Shown here piece by piece: positions 34,419 through 58,680 of a stretch of DNA of 64,000 nt (positions within the stretch are counted from its first letter, which is position 1; each line of letters opens with the position of its first letter). This DNA comes from Engraulis encrasicolus (lineage: Eukaryota > Chordata > Actinopteri > Clupeiformes > Engraulidae), in NCBI RefSeq assembly GCF_034702125.1, contig NC_085865.1, forward strand, positions 51,864,867-51,928,866, in the 5' to 3' direction. A model generated the notes under the pieces. That model saw only the letters and a program-made list of their open reading frames with translations. It had not been told where the DNA came from and did not search any database. A program made the translations under genes and the position numbers.

Positions 34419-35847
34419 TTCTAAAGTGAGACCTGTTCATGCTTTACAACACACTCACAAATGACACATTCACTTTCTTAGGCTTATCCTCTGCAGCCAT
34501 GACATGAATAAACACCTTTTAATGGCCATTTGCAACCGAGCCATCTGGTAAAGTTACAGAGGGAAACATCACCAGAAAATAACGGATGGGACAGCAAAAG
34601 AATTCTGGTTTGGTACAAAGGTATCGACATGCCTGCAACCCTCAGAGTGATAGATACATGAACGTGAATGTGTATGTGAGGGTGTGTGTGTTCCTGGTTA
34701 TGAATAAGCTTTTCCCATCTGAGATGCCCGGCCTGTTTCCATTTTATTAAATACCTTGCCCATACAAAAAGGCCATGTAGAATCCCAGCACCAGACAGCT
34801 AATGCAATTCCAGCTGTAAAAATGCTGAACCTTGTTTGACTCCTGTGCTCAAAGAGGCCAGCACAGCTCCCTTTATGTTCAGTGAAAGTGTTTTTTCCCC
34901 TCTCCTCTCATGCACAGAAGATTGTATTGCCGTCAGCCAGAATCCCATCTTTGGAAATGCACCATGAAAGCTTATTGTTAAGGCTGCCTTAAAAAGCTCT
35001 TATGGTCTTTTGCACCCTCTCCACAATGCTCTCATCGAGGGTCACCGGACACATACACACCTGAGTAGATAATGTAATCTAACAGAAAAGGCATTACATA
35101 GGTATTACATCCCTGCATTTCTGTGCCTACATGCTAGCTTGGGTGTGCACTGTTAAGCCTTGTAAAGTGTTCATGCTTTTGTTACACAGGTGCCCGGATT
35201 CAAAAGATCCAGGCCTGTAGAACAATCATAAATTTTTAAAATAAATAAATAAATAAATCATAGCTCCTGTTTACCCTTATGTTTCCACCTCCCTGTTTGT
35301 GAATCTCTGTGTATGTAGGATGCTTTCTAAGGTGAGAGAAAAGATAATGACACAGTGAAGAAAATGAGCCAAGGCCAATAAATCTCAATGTGAAAAAATA
35401 ATATTTCATACTATTTTTCTCAAGTAAAAATCTGAAAACAAGTCTAAAAGACCCGAACACCTAGCAAGGGAAGGAAATGTAACAGTTAGAGGGGTTTGTA
35501 CTGTAGACAGAAAACATGTGTAATACATTTCATTTCGAATCGAGGAAGCAAACTCACTCACACTGGCCGCAAACTGTAACCATGGCCAAAGTCCAACCCT
35601 CTTACAAATTCGCATTGCAGACCAATGAGGAAGTAAAATACAACTATTTTCATAAGCTTATAAAATAAAGCTTATAAAAAGCTTATAAAAAATGTAATAT
35701 TCTTCCCACTCACCCAAAAATCATTACAAGTTTTCATACCTTGTCTAGTGAAGTGAAAAAATGACTTTTAAGTAGGTAAGTCTTGTCAGCACTAACCCCA
35801 GTGCTTGCACTTATTTATATGACTTAATAATAACCTTTTTTTAAATG
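34419..35847. other. Unique spacer
   Basis: No gene recognised. A (TAAA)n stretch is at about 35240-35258 and an AAGCTTATAAA triplication at 35655-35690. The non-repetitive 34680-35030 part could be conserved non-coding DNA, unproven. Confidence 0.35.
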
Positions 35848-35945
35848 TTTGTGTGTGTGCGTGTGCATGTGCGTGTGCGCGTATGCGTGTGCGTGTGTGC
35901 GTGCACGTGCACTTATGCGTGTGCGTGTGGCGTGCACGCACACTG
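35848..35945. repeat. Degenerate (GT)/(GCGT) tract
   Basis: Alternating purine-pyrimidine with GTGCGTGT and GTGCACGTGC variants. Confidence 0.8.
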
Positions 35946-36048
35946 TATTTTGTCCCAAATGGAGGTTTTGGTGGGAGAAATGACAAATTCAGAATGCTGT
36001 CAGTGTGAGACAGAGACATCACAGAGATATGGGGTAATGCAGAGCAAG

Positions 36049-36900
<852 letters not shown>

Positions 36901-37207
36901 CAGTGGTTCCCAACCTATGGGTCGGGACCCCCCTTATGGGTCGCCAAAGATCCACAGGGGGTCGCGGAGCCCTCTTGATTTTAAGGGGTTTCGTTTTAAA
37001 TATATATAGCCCATGTTGAATAAAAGACAAAGCATTTAACTAATAAATGCATAGACGCAACAAATTGTAAGTGCTACATTAAACCAAAGACGAATTGAGG
37101 AATAAAATAACTAAAATACGTTTTCGCAGGAAACGGAGGGCATCTTGTGACTCTTGCTTACAATAGTAAAAACATGGGTCCCTTAAGAAAAAGGTTGGGA
37201 ACCACTG
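36901..37207. mobile_element. 307-bp hAT-type MITE
   Basis: Ends CAGTGGTTCCCAACCTATGG and CAGTGGTTCCCAACC (complement of right). GGTCGGGACCCCC follows the left TIR. Flanks TGCTATAGAC and TGCTAGAC agree if two bases were gained or lost. No coding capacity. Confidence 0.85.
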
Positions 37208-37499
37208 TGCTAGACCATGATGGCGGTACACTGGTCATGTACTGTATGTGCTACACTAGAAAAGTGTATAAATGCAGGGAAATATAATCTACAAGCCTTG
37301 TGCCTATGAAGAATCTCATTCTTCCACCCAGTTCTTGCAAGTCATAAAGCTGGATGCCTTGTGCACTGATAGGAGTATCCTGCAGGTGAATTATCACATT
37401 GTGTTAGACAGACACCATGCTGTCAGAGGACAAATGGAAATGCCAAATGTGGAAGGTTACAATAGGAGAGATAAAGCTGAAATTCAAGGCACAAACGTG

Positions 37500-39129
<1,630 letters not shown>

Positions 39130-39330
39130 GGAACTGAGTACATAGGGCGGTCTTGGGATCAGGTTTGAATCCCATACCGTTAGGGTAATGGTTAGCAGGC
39201 ATGTGGGTGTGGAGAAGGAGTAACCTGCACCATGGCTGAAATGCCCTTGCAAGGCACCTAATCTAACATGGCAACCTGCAGCTAAGTAGGCATGTCCCTG
39301 TGGATAAGAGCAGCGGCTATGTGTAGTGTA
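39130..39330 (+). mobile_element. Degenerate tRNA-derived SINE
   Basis: B-box-like GGTTTGAATCCCA (about 39161), CATGGCTGAAATGCCCTTGC followed by AAGGCACCTAA, and a GTGGATAAGAGCAGCGGCTA tail. No clear A box, so probably 5'-damaged. Confidence 0.7.
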
Positions 39331-42523
<3,193 letters not shown>

Positions 42524-42531
42524 GCTACAGC

Positions 42532-43997
42532 CAGGGCTGTAGTGGAGGGTAAACGCACGTAAACGCCGTTTACGCACCTCTGGAATTCAGGAAATAGCGT
42601 TTACCCACCTATAAATAGCGTTTACCCACCTCTAAATAGCGTGGCAATTACGCACGTCAAAGTTCCCTGCGCCTTGTGATCTGCCGTTGGAATAATCCAA
42701 AATAAATTTGGTGCCATTTAAAATATATTGTTGAACATACTTAACGCTTTAGTAGGAATCATTTTCATCCACTCCAGGTTTCTCTCTACCGTTCGCAAAT
42801 TAGTCACGCCCTTCTCATCAAATCTAGCCACTTCGCAACGTTTGTCCGAAAGAAGTAGGGGACAAGCCAGTGCGCCCCATGTTAAGCGAAAGCGCATCTG
42901 CCCGCCGGTTCTACGGACGGCAATGCCGATAGAAACGCAAATGCACGTTCGCGGTGGAGTTGGGGAAAAAATCCCGCGTGTGAAGCCAGGTATGAAAATA
43001 ACCTAACACAGGAGTAAGCCTAGTAACACCACCAAATTCATCATTTAGGGAGGTACAAGTTTTGTTACACCTTGTCACAAGACTTAGCCTTAAAATTATT
43101 TCATGATCTGACATGTCCAAGTTATTTGCAAAAGCAATTTCTCAGAGCTAGAAGGACTCATTCCTGAGTAAAGAAATGATAAGCTTCTTCTTCATCAGCT
43201 TCTTATTATGTCTATTTCCTTTGCAGTTATTGATAATGCTGTATGGGTTAGCTTATGAATGGTAGGTAAAACTCCAGTTCCTCTCTTAATGGCTGCAGTG
43301 CCTATTGCTAATCTATGAGCACCATGCCACTACAAGTAGGCCCTAGCCTAGCTAAGTAGGCCTAATGGATGATGGTGGAGGGGTAAATTGTGAGGTGTCT
43401 TATAAAAATATAAGCCTAAAATGTAGCCTAATAGCAATTCATTATCAATTCAGTTGAAAACCACAAATGCTGTGTTTTTTATATTTAGTTTACAATGTTA
43501 TAGCCTAATGCCATTCATCTTTGTGGGGAATGGCTGAGATGGGTCTACAGTACATGATGGTGAATCTATTTTTAAAAACCTAATGCAGAAAGTGGAATAG
43601 GCCTATGAAATTGAGCTGCATTGTTATGCTGTTGAGCTACTCCAATATAGGTGTTAGGCCTACTATCTAGGATTGTAGCAAAGGCACACTCTGCATCATA
43701 TGATCACACAAATTATGTGATAGGCCTATAGGCCTAACTGAAGAGATTTTAAATGTCATTTATAGTAGACAAATGAATGTGCATGCCAAAAAGTTCTAGT
43801 GGCATTTAAACAAATGACCATTTTGGATGTGTTGATACCGATACTTTATAGGCCTACTATCATGCCTGGCCTCATACCCATTTTCATACCTGTAGATACA
43901 CAGATATACAGATGATACACGCGTCGCGTCACGTCACGGTCTGTCTGATCAAAAAATTCATAGTTTACCCACCTCTAATTTGACCACTACAGCCCTG
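42532..43997 (-). mobile_element. Non-autonomous hAT element B
   Basis: TIRs CAGGGCTGTAGTGG at both ends in inverted orientation, with a perfect 8-bp duplication GCTACAGC (42524-42531 and 43998-44005). Near the left end AAATAGCGTTTACCCACCT repeats. The core, about 42768-43915, matches element A (24833-25974) in reverse orientation, but the outer 236 and 82 bp do not. No transposase motif. Confidence 0.88.
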
Positions 43998-44286
43998 GCT
44001 ACAGCTCCATATCAACACTATGGGCATAAAGCCTACCACTGCATTCTACTTTTTTTGTTTTGTTGTTGTATTTTGTCTACTTGTGTTGATTCTCTGTATG
44101 TATAAACCCATGTATCATTATAATTAAATGTGATGTGTTTCGCTTGTACACGTTGATGCATTTATTTTCACGAGAGCTATGGATTTACTGTAGCCTACAT
44201 TTTTCAAACATAAAATGAAAGGGATGCCAAGGCACTCATCTTCTTTGTAATTAAAATGCCTTTATTTTGTTGGGCATAGCATGATT

Positions 44287-44355
44287 AAAATACTTCGACG
44301 CGTTTCGGCATGAGGCCTTCGTAAGGCTTCATGCCGAAACGCGTCCAAGTATTTT
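44287..44355. repeat. 69-nt near-perfect hairpin
   Basis: Arms of about 33 bp with two mismatches and almost no loop, centred on GGCCTTCGTAAGGC. The arms contain GACGCGTTTCGGCATGA and its complement. A GCCGAAACGCGT-type motif recurs in fish repeats; what it belongs to is unclear. Confidence 0.85.
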
Positions 44356-44732
44356 ATTTGAGTCCCTCCATGGTCTGGCACCCCACTACCTCACAGACCT
44401 CCTTAACCCCTATGACCCCTCAAAATCTCTGCGGTCCTCTTCCAAGGGCCAGCTGATTGTCCCTCGTACCAGGCTCAAGGCCACCAGTGACAGAGCCTTC
44501 CATGTTGCTGCTTCCATTCTGTCCAATCTGCCCGACCACATCCAATGCCCCTTCACTGGCCACTGCACATCTCTTCCTGGAGGCTTATGGCTGCTAGTTC
44601 CACAAGCACTTTCACTTACATGCATTCACACACACGCTCACACACTGACGCGCACACACACTCACACTTCCCAACACAACACTCTGTGAAGCATCCTTGG
44701 GTGTTTTAAAAGGCGCTATATAAAACGAAAGA

Positions 44733-44733
<1 letters not shown>
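44356..44733 (+). mobile_element. LINE 3' end (L2/Rex-like)
   Basis: Starts inside the C-terminus of a reverse-transcriptase ORF, reading SLHGLAPHYLTDLLNPYDPS, then LRSSSKGQLIVPRTRLKA and DRAFHVAASI. The frame decays after that. The 3' UTR ends TTAAAAGGCGCTATATAAAA and runs into (ATT)n. The 5' part is absent, typical of LINE truncation. The hairpin sits directly at the 5' break. Confidence 0.8.

Positions 44734-44781
<48 letters not shown>
44733..44781. repeat. (ATT)n LINE tail
   Basis: About sixteen ATT units at the LINE 3' end. Confidence 0.9.
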
Positions 44782-44783
<2 letters not shown>

Positions 44784-44871
44784 CACATCTTGCATATGCT
44801 GTAGGCTACACAAACATTGGCACATTTTCATCAGTGTAGGCCTAAGTTCCAGCTATTCTTTTGACACATTT

Positions 44872-44978
<107 letters not shown>

Positions 44979-45260
44979 TTGGCTGGCTAGCTGGATGAGT
45001 GTACATCCTGTTTATTAGAAATACCTATTTCGTTTCAAAATAAAATATTGAAATGTCCCTCAGCAGCAGAACAAAATACTGCTTTTGTAGCTGTTCCATT
45101 ATTTGAGATTTTTACACAAAAGAACCAAGAGCTCTGAGTGGCTTAATGAGTGATACTCAGTTTTTATTTAGGCCTACTTTTTTTCTTAGTTTCTTTTTTG
45201 TATCCCACTTTGGCAGTGTATGTGATGTACTTTGAACCTCATTTAGCACATCCCTATTTT

Positions 45261-47700
<2,440 letters not shown>

Positions 47701-47708
47701 GAGCGTCC

Positions 47709-49483
47709 GGTAACACTTCCAAATAAGGGGCCATAATTAACAGTAAAGTAGTTATAACCTAATACTTAAGTAAGGGTTAATAATCATTACTTAATGCCAC
47801 ATTAGACACATATTAATTGTTATTAATGGATTAGCAAGCAGTTACTTAACTATTAGATAACTATTACCTTGTGTTACAAGTTAATAGCATATTATTATTT
47901 AACTAATAGATAAGTAAGGGCACAGTTAATAGTTAAGTAGCTATCAGGTCATACTTAACTAAGGACCAAAATTAACACTTACATAATACAAAAGTAAGGC
48001 ATAACTAATGGTTAATTAATACTTAAATATTGAGTTTTGGGACCCTTATATTAGAGTTGGCTGAGGATAACTAATGGTTAATTAATAGATAGATATTGTT
48101 GTTTGGGACCCTTATATTAGAGTTGGCTGCGGATAACTAATGGTTAATTAATTGATAGATATTGGTGTTTGGGACCCTTATAATAGAGTTGGCTGAGCAT
48201 ACCTAATAGTTAATTAATTAATCTACTGTGACATCTAGTTTTCACTCGTTCAAATCACTGTGATAGTTGCAACAGGAGCGATTATATAGCAAGGATTGGA
48301 CGTACACTTCTCAATGATGGTGGGGTGATGAGATGTAATTTTTTCATGTACCATTCACTAATTTTAATGGTAAAAACCCTACAATAAATGCAGAACATTA
48401 TGAAGAGTAATAGTTTTGAAGCAAAACTAAACCATTCCTTTGTGATAATTAAGTTAATGTTTGAGAATATTAGCTCTAAGAAGTGCAGTGCATGATGGGT
48501 ACGCAATCTACAGACAACAATATTTCGGTATTATTTAATCATTAGATTAGGTACAGTTAATAGTTAAGTAGCTATTAGGTCATACTTAACTAAGGACCTT
48601 AATTAACACTTACTTAATACAAAAGCAAGGCATATCTAATTATTAAATAATACCGAAATATTGTTGTCTGTAGATTGCGTACCCATCATGCACTGCTCTT
48701 CTTGGAGCTAATATTCTCAAACTTTAACCTAATTATCACAGAGGAATGGTTTAGTCTCGCTTCAAAACTATTACTCTTCATAATGTTCTGCATTTATTGC
48801 AGGGTTTTTACCATTAAAACTAATAAGTGGTACATGAAAAATTTACATCTCATCACCCCACCATCATTGAGAAGTGTACGTCTAATCCTTGCTATATAAT
48901 GGCTCCTGTTGCCACTATTACAGTGATTTGAACGACTGAAAACTAGATGTCACAGTAGATTAGTTAATTAACTATTAGGTATGCTCAGCCAACTCTATTG
49001 TAAGGGTCCCAAACACCAATATCTATCGATTAATTAACCATTAGTTATCCGCAGCCAACTCTAATATAAGGGTCCCAAACAACAATATCTATCTATTAAT
49101 TAACCATTAGTTATCCTCAGCCAACTCTAATATAAGGGTCCCAAAACTCAATATTTAAGTATTAATTAACCATTAGTTATGCCTTACTTTTGTATTATGT
49201 AAGTGTTAATTTTGGTCCTTAGTTAAGTATGACCTGATAGCTACTTAACTATTAACTGTGCCCTTACTTATCTATTAGATAAATAATAATATGCTATTAA
49301 CTTGTAACACAAGGTAATAGTTAGCTAATAGTTAAGTAACTGCTTACTAATGTTCAACATATGCGTTAATAACAATTAATATGTGTCTAATGTGCCATTA
49401 AGTAATGATTATTAACCCTTACTTAAGTATTAGGTTGTAGCTACTTTACTGTTAATTATGGCCCCTTATTTGGAAGTGTTACC
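47709..49483. mobile_element. 1,775-bp palindromic DNA transposon
   Basis: The two halves are inverted copies: the left arm 47709-48535 and right arm 48650-49483, joined by about 115 bp. Ends read GGTAACACTTCCAAATAAGG on each strand. A perfect 8-bp duplication GAGCGTCC flanks it (47701-47708 and 49484-49491). Each arm contains a tandem array of about 66-bp units with GGGACCCTTATATTAGAGTT (left about 48000-48200). Mirror-image frames of 74 codons occur in both arms but start at TTG and look non-coding. Confidence 0.92.
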
Positions 49484-49491
49484 GAGCGTCC

Positions 49492-50431
<940 letters not shown>

Positions 50432-50482
<51 letters not shown>

Positions 50483-50507
50483 GAGAGAGAGAGAGAGAGA
50501 GAGAGAA
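50432..50507. repeat. (GA)n, 76 bp
   Basis: GA array with one AAAGGG interruption. Confidence 0.95.
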
Positions 50508-50738
50508 GTGAGCTGAAGCCTCAGCGGTGGTGTGGAGTAGATAAACAGTTTCTCCATACAAACTCCTGGGCCTCCCTGATAAGCCTGCTTGTCTCCCCAG
50601 CCTCGCTCGTCTCCTGCTCCTCTCCCATGTATGTCCTCGTGTGAGTCCTGCACCACATCTCCTTCTTCTGTGTGTTTGTGTGTGTGAAGTGAGATGAATC
50701 CACCAGAGCACCAGAGTCCCCTGCTAAGCTCAGGTCCA

Positions 50739-50757
50739 GTGTGTGTGTGTGTGTGTG

Positions 50758-50829
<72 letters not shown>

Positions 50830-50868
50830 CATGCGTGCGTGCGTGTGTGTGTGCGTGTGTGCGTGTGT
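50739..50868. repeat. (GT)n with (GCGT) tail
   Basis: GT array of about 85 bp followed by GCGTGCATGCGT variants. Confidence 0.95.
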
Positions 50869-51049
50869 ACCCCACTGCTGCCTTTTCAGTAGCCTACTTT
50901 AAAAGTGCAAGTGGCAAAGATGGTGGCGCTTCAAAAGTTTAGTAATCAATTAAAGGCAGACGATGACAAGGCCAATGTTATCTTTTAATTATACGGGGGA
51001 TGGATATGTTTTAAACAAATGTCTACAGAGAAACACACACATACTTACC

Positions 51050-51170
<121 letters not shown>

Positions 51171-52417
51171 AGATTCAGAGTTAATGTGTGAGACAAAATA
51201 CAGTGGACGTAAAATTATAGTATTCCACTCATTCACATTTGCAGATTTTTGAGGTACATATTTGAACACATCATCTTGCTCTTTCTTTTTTCTGTCTATC
51301 GTCAGAGAAGTGTCAGCTGCACAGACGTTTTTAAGAAATCAAGGTTGAAGGTACATCATAAATGGCTGTACTCAGACTGTTTTTGCACCCATCACATCCA
51401 TCAAGCAATCCAATTGTTCACCAAGGCAATGGCTTCTTGTAAACTCTATTAGTTTATAGGTGCAGTGTTTATTCTAAAGGATTTGAAGTTGAGCAGTGAA
51501 ACTCTCTTTGCTCCAGTGACCAACCGTAATATATAAACTTTTATTTGTACATAAACATTTCAGGTGAGGAAACACTTATTCACTTGAGATCTGTTTTTGG
51601 TAGGCAGCACAGCAGTGTGCATTTCCCTGCTTTGTTTCCCCCGACAGAGGAAGATTGGCACCTAAAATGCAGTTCTGTTCTGCTGGCCACCCTCCATAAG
51701 CCTGGGGTATATCAGGAGGGTTTTGCTGTTCGCCTGGACACTGGAGCGATGTACATTTTCCAGTAGCCTATATTTTGTTCCACATGAAAGAGAAAGACAG
51801 ACACCATAAAACATAAGTCTGCACCCCTGGACACCCTCCAAAATAGCCTGTGGTACCTCAGGAAGCTTGTGGTGTCTGACTAGAAATGAAGCAAATTATG
51901 TCCTTGTGGAAATGGTGAGTACAGCAAACTTTAATCCACTTTTATGTCTCTGTGTTATTCACTCTCTTACTCAGTCTGTCTCCTTTCCTCTCTTTCTGTC
52001 TCCCTCTGCCCTTCTCTCTTTCTTTTCTCTCTCTCTCTCACTCTCACTATACCTCTTACACGTAACAAGTTGTGTGGCTATCCAGTAACTGGTCAGTGGT
52101 AAGGGGAATCACCAGACAGTCACTCTGCCAGTCAGATACTCAGAAATGGCACTGAAAAAGGTAGAATTGAAATGCCATGTCTTTTATTGCTGTTGCTGAT
52201 TCAATATTGGCATGTCAGTCTGAAGACTGTGTAACCTCTCTTTTTCTCTCTCTCTCATGAGTCATGGCTCTTGTGAAGGCATCTCTCATATTTGTCGTTG
52301 TCTTGAGATCAGTGTGGATTAGAAGTTTGTTTTGAAAAATGCTGTGCCAAAAAGTACTGTGTGTGTGCGTGCGTGCATTTTATACCCTCGTCCTACCTAC
52401 ACTTCTCCACCTTCCAG
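51171..52417. other. Candidate intron upstream of cntnap2-like exon
   Basis: Mostly unique, with a pyrimidine-rich patch 51955-52040. I looked for the preceding Caspr exon here and did not find it. Confidence 0.35.
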
Positions 52418-52502
52418 GGGGAGACGAGTGCTGACATCTCCTTCTACTTCAAGACCTCCGCCCCCACTTCATACGTCTGGACTTCATACGTCTGGAACTA
52501 AG
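52418..52502 (+). pseudogene. cntnap2-like: Contactin-associated protein 2 exon, damaged
   Basis: After the acceptor CTCCACCTTCCAG the frame reads [16 protein letters not shown], almost identical to the start of the corresponding Caspr2 exon in vertebrates. At the end, in a different frame, comes LDFIRLEL followed by AG and the donor GTATGA. In Caspr2 about fourteen residues (ending in a GVFLENLG-type motif and an acidic pair) lie between FKT and DFI. Here about 34 bases of that are missing, so the frame shifts to a stop. TTCATACGTCTGGAC is also duplicated in tandem (52468-52482 and 52483-52497). Caspr2 is a neurexin-like axonal adhesion protein that clusters potassium channels. The exon would belong to a laminin-G-like domain. 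Alternatives: a decayed duplicate after the teleost genome duplication, or an assembly or allele error. No neighbouring exon was found, fitting very long introns. Confidence 0.72.
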
Positions 52503-53535
52503 GTATGATTGCCAACAGCCATTCTCAGTCACCTCACAATACCTTCGTTCATCACACACACCAACCCAATGTGTGCAATCTCCACCTACCTTACCTGCCC
52601 GACAGCCCAAACACTTCTCATCCTCCTTTCTTTCCTTTTACACCTTCCTCTCTTCATGACTCATCACTCTTCACTTCTTCATTATCTTCTCTCCTCCTCT
52701 CACCTCTCCTCCCTCACGTTAGAAGGGATAACATTTCCATAAATACAAATCATCACGACAACATTCATAAATAAACAAAAACAGAATGTAAGTGTGTGAC
52801 TGGATGATATCCATATGAATATATTTGCTCTGAAAATGTAGCAGGACTTTTAAGAATATCAACAACTAGTTCTGCAAATGATCTGGAAATTGTATTGTTA
52901 AGGTATTGTCTAGGTTTTAGGACAATATAGGGCAAAATAGATATTCCTCTGAATGCTGGTAAGGCAATGTGTGCCTATCCTACCACTCCAGAATTACAGT
53001 GTTTGCATATTCCAAGCTCTCGAGTCACGCTCATGGATGCTACTCTATTTCTGTTCTACTCAGGTGTGCTTCTCTTTTGTGTTCCGTTTTCTGCTTGCTG
53101 TTGCAATATAAGTTTGTTTGACTTCAACTAACATAATCGCTAGCTTGGAAAAATGTTATCTCACAGTGTCTATAGAGAGTTGCAGCGAGCGATTCATTCT
53201 GCCCAAATTCTGACAGACTGTGGTCATCAGGGCTAGCCTCTTCTGAAGAGACCTGTGCACTTTTTACTTCCGTTTGTGGTGTAGTCTTGCTGTGTGAGTC
53301 CTCTTGCTGAAGAGCAGGGAAGTCTCTCAGTTGTCCCTGTACCCTCCCCTCATCTCTCCTTCTCCTGTCTGGATGACAGTCATTTTCTCTCTCTCTCTCT
53401 CTCTCCTTTCCTTGTTCTTGTTGCCTTCTCTCCTTTTTCCTAACTGGTCCTGCAATGTGATGTTCTGAGGTTGTTCTGTCAGTTGTTCTCAAACACAGAT
53501 TGTTTTGAAACAAAAAAAAATAAAGTATGTGACAT
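52503..53535. other. Candidate intron downstream of cntnap2-like exon
   Basis: Pyrimidine-rich near 52620-52715, otherwise unique. The next Caspr exon was not found. Confidence 0.35.
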
Positions 53536-53538
53536 GCA

Positions 53539-53632
<94 letters not shown>
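53536..53632. repeat. (GCAC)n joined to (CA)n
   Basis: Six GCAC units grade into a CA array. Confidence 0.95.
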
Positions 53633-53636
<4 letters not shown>

Positions 53637-54465
53637 AACGCGCACACACACACACAAACACACACCTAGTCTATAGCTAGTCTATTGTCTAACGCCTAGT
53701 CTTTAACTGAGGTGATGTCATTTGTGTGTGTGTGTGATGGAAATTAGGGCCTAGACAATATAACCAAGCGTTCTGTGGTGGTGGAGGACTTTCACACCAA
53801 GACGGCCATTCGACAGAGAATGTTTCCCCTGCACAGTGCCCCCTCAGCTGAGTGCATGCGAGCATGTGTGCATGTGCCTTGCCTTGCCTTGCCTTGCATG
53901 TGTGCATGCCTGCATGCCTGCATGCGTGCATGCGATCCAGCGTGTGTTTGCCACCTCATCCTTAAAGCCCATCATGCTGCTTCCTCCATAGAGTTAAACA
54001 CACAAAGGATAATCAAAAAAAGCAATGCGTAATACACATAGACAAGCACACAGTCAGCCACACAACAACAAACACAGACACATACTGCATATACACACAA
54101 AAAGCCTGTGAAATCCCTCTTGGCATGCACAGGGCATGAGAGGGTAGAAAATGTTATACCCAGTGCTTCAAATTGTTCTTTTTTCATTCTTTGTCACTAT
54201 CTTTCTCTCGTTCTTGTTCTCGTTCTTGTTCTGTCTCTCTCTCTATGTCTGTCTGCATGTCTGTCTGCATGTCTGTCCTCCCCCTCCCTCTTTTTTCTAA
54301 ATGCTCTGGCTTCCAATTCCTATTCCAATTCCTATTCCTAAATTCCTCCTTCAATTGTGTTGAAAGAGCAAGAGTAGGTTGTGTGCACTATAGTGTTTTG
54401 ATTACTTTATCCATTAAAAAAAACTACTTAATTGGGGTGGCAAAGCAACAGGATAATTTGCTGAT
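53633..54465. other. Spacer with small simple repeats
   Basis: (CCTTG)n at about 53876-53898 adjoins CATGCCTG/CATGCGTG words to 53935. CTGTCTGCATGT repeats occur near 54247-54275. No gene. Confidence 0.5.
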
Positions 54466-54466
54466 C

Positions 54467-55885
<1,419 letters not shown>

Positions 55886-55889
55886 AAGG

Positions 55890-56150
55890 AATTTTGAACC
55901 TTTCATTCAGGCAGAATTGGTATAGCTGGCTCATGTATGTCGGCAACACACATGCCATTTCACATGCCATTTCAGCTCTGCCCATGAACGCTCAGCTGGA
56001 TTTAGATCATTGCTTTGTGATGGGCAATCCAAAACACTAAACTTGTAGTCCTCAAGCCATGTTAACCAGTTTGGTGGTATGATTTCGGTCAGTGTCCTTT
56101 TAATTGACGCCGCCTTGCTAACCACCCTAACATGGGGTGAATATGAGCTA
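55890..56150 (-). mobile_element. Tc1-like transposase C-terminal fragment
   Basis: On the minus strand, 56125-55931 reads NWLTWLEDYKFSVLDCPSQS and NDLNPAERSWAELK, the Tc1 motif holding the last catalytic acid (normally PSQSPDLNPIENLW). One frame stays open for about 64 codons, but the rest of the transposase and both termini are missing. CATGCCATTTCA is duplicated in it. Confidence 0.8.
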
Positions 56151-56159
56151 TGATTTGTT

Positions 56160-57410
<1,251 letters not shown>

Positions 57411-57520
57411 CGTGCGTGTGTGTGTGTGTGTGTGTGTGCGTGGTTGTGCGTGCTTGTGCATGTGTGCGTGCGCGCATGCGAGTGTATGCGGGTGTGCATG
57501 TGTGCCTGCGTGTGGGCACA
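57411..57520. repeat. Degenerate (GT)/(GCGT) tract
   Basis: A short GT array followed by GTGCGTGC and GCGGGTGT variants. Confidence 0.8.
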
Positions 57521-58083
<563 letters not shown>

Positions 58084-58206
58084 TTCATTACCAGACCATT
58101 AGCCTCCAGCCTTTTGGCACTCCAAACGTTCAGTATCCATGCTGCTGCTTATGGCAATGACTAGATACGGAAATGGTTAGATACAGTATGTTATTCTGCT
58201 GATTAT

Positions 58207-58507
58207 TTGTTTGTCTGCTTATTTTGTCTTCCCTTGTTGGTGTTTTCACTGTCAGTTAATCAGTACCTGTTTCAGATTGGCATGATTTTGATAATAATAC
58301 CTTGGAGACAGTATTGGCATTAGTGCTTAGCAACCGAAGTGACGCCTCCTCAAAAAATCAGAGCCATCTTGCTAGTTAGTTGTTTGTTTGTTTGATTAAT
58401 TTGTCATGTTTTTGTTTTCACTGCCAGTGAATCGGTGCCAGTTTCATATTGGCATGATCTTGATGAAACCATGGAGACAATATTGGCACCCTCGCTTATC
58501 AGTTTCT
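58207..58507. repeat. Diverged ~176-bp direct duplication
   Basis: Both copies carry TTTTCACTG[TC]CAGT, CAGnTTCAnATTGGCATGAT, TTGAT, and GGAGACAnTATTGGCA (left about 58207-58335, right about 58383-58507). Confidence 0.7.
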
Positions 58508-58559
58508 CTGATGCACACTTTGTATTTCATGTTGCAGTTTACTTTTTGCTTTCTGTTTG

Positions 58560-58680
58560 TACATTGCACTTAGCTGACACTCTAATGGCATCTTACTGTA
58601 TAGCTGTGTGAATACAAGATATTGACATGTGTAATAGGGGGTCAGATAGATACTTTGCTCAAGGGCACATCAGCCTAGCC
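58560..58680 (-). mobile_element. SINE tail fragment
   Basis: The complement has TGCCCTTGAGCAAAGTA, then AGTGTCAGCTAAGTGCAATG, the 3' half of the SINE type at 1505-1733. The tRNA part is missing. Confidence 0.65.

Noticed and set aside
48282..48899. Pair of similar 74-codon frames on opposite strands
   Set aside because: They are mirror images created by the palindromic element, start at TTG and match no protein family.
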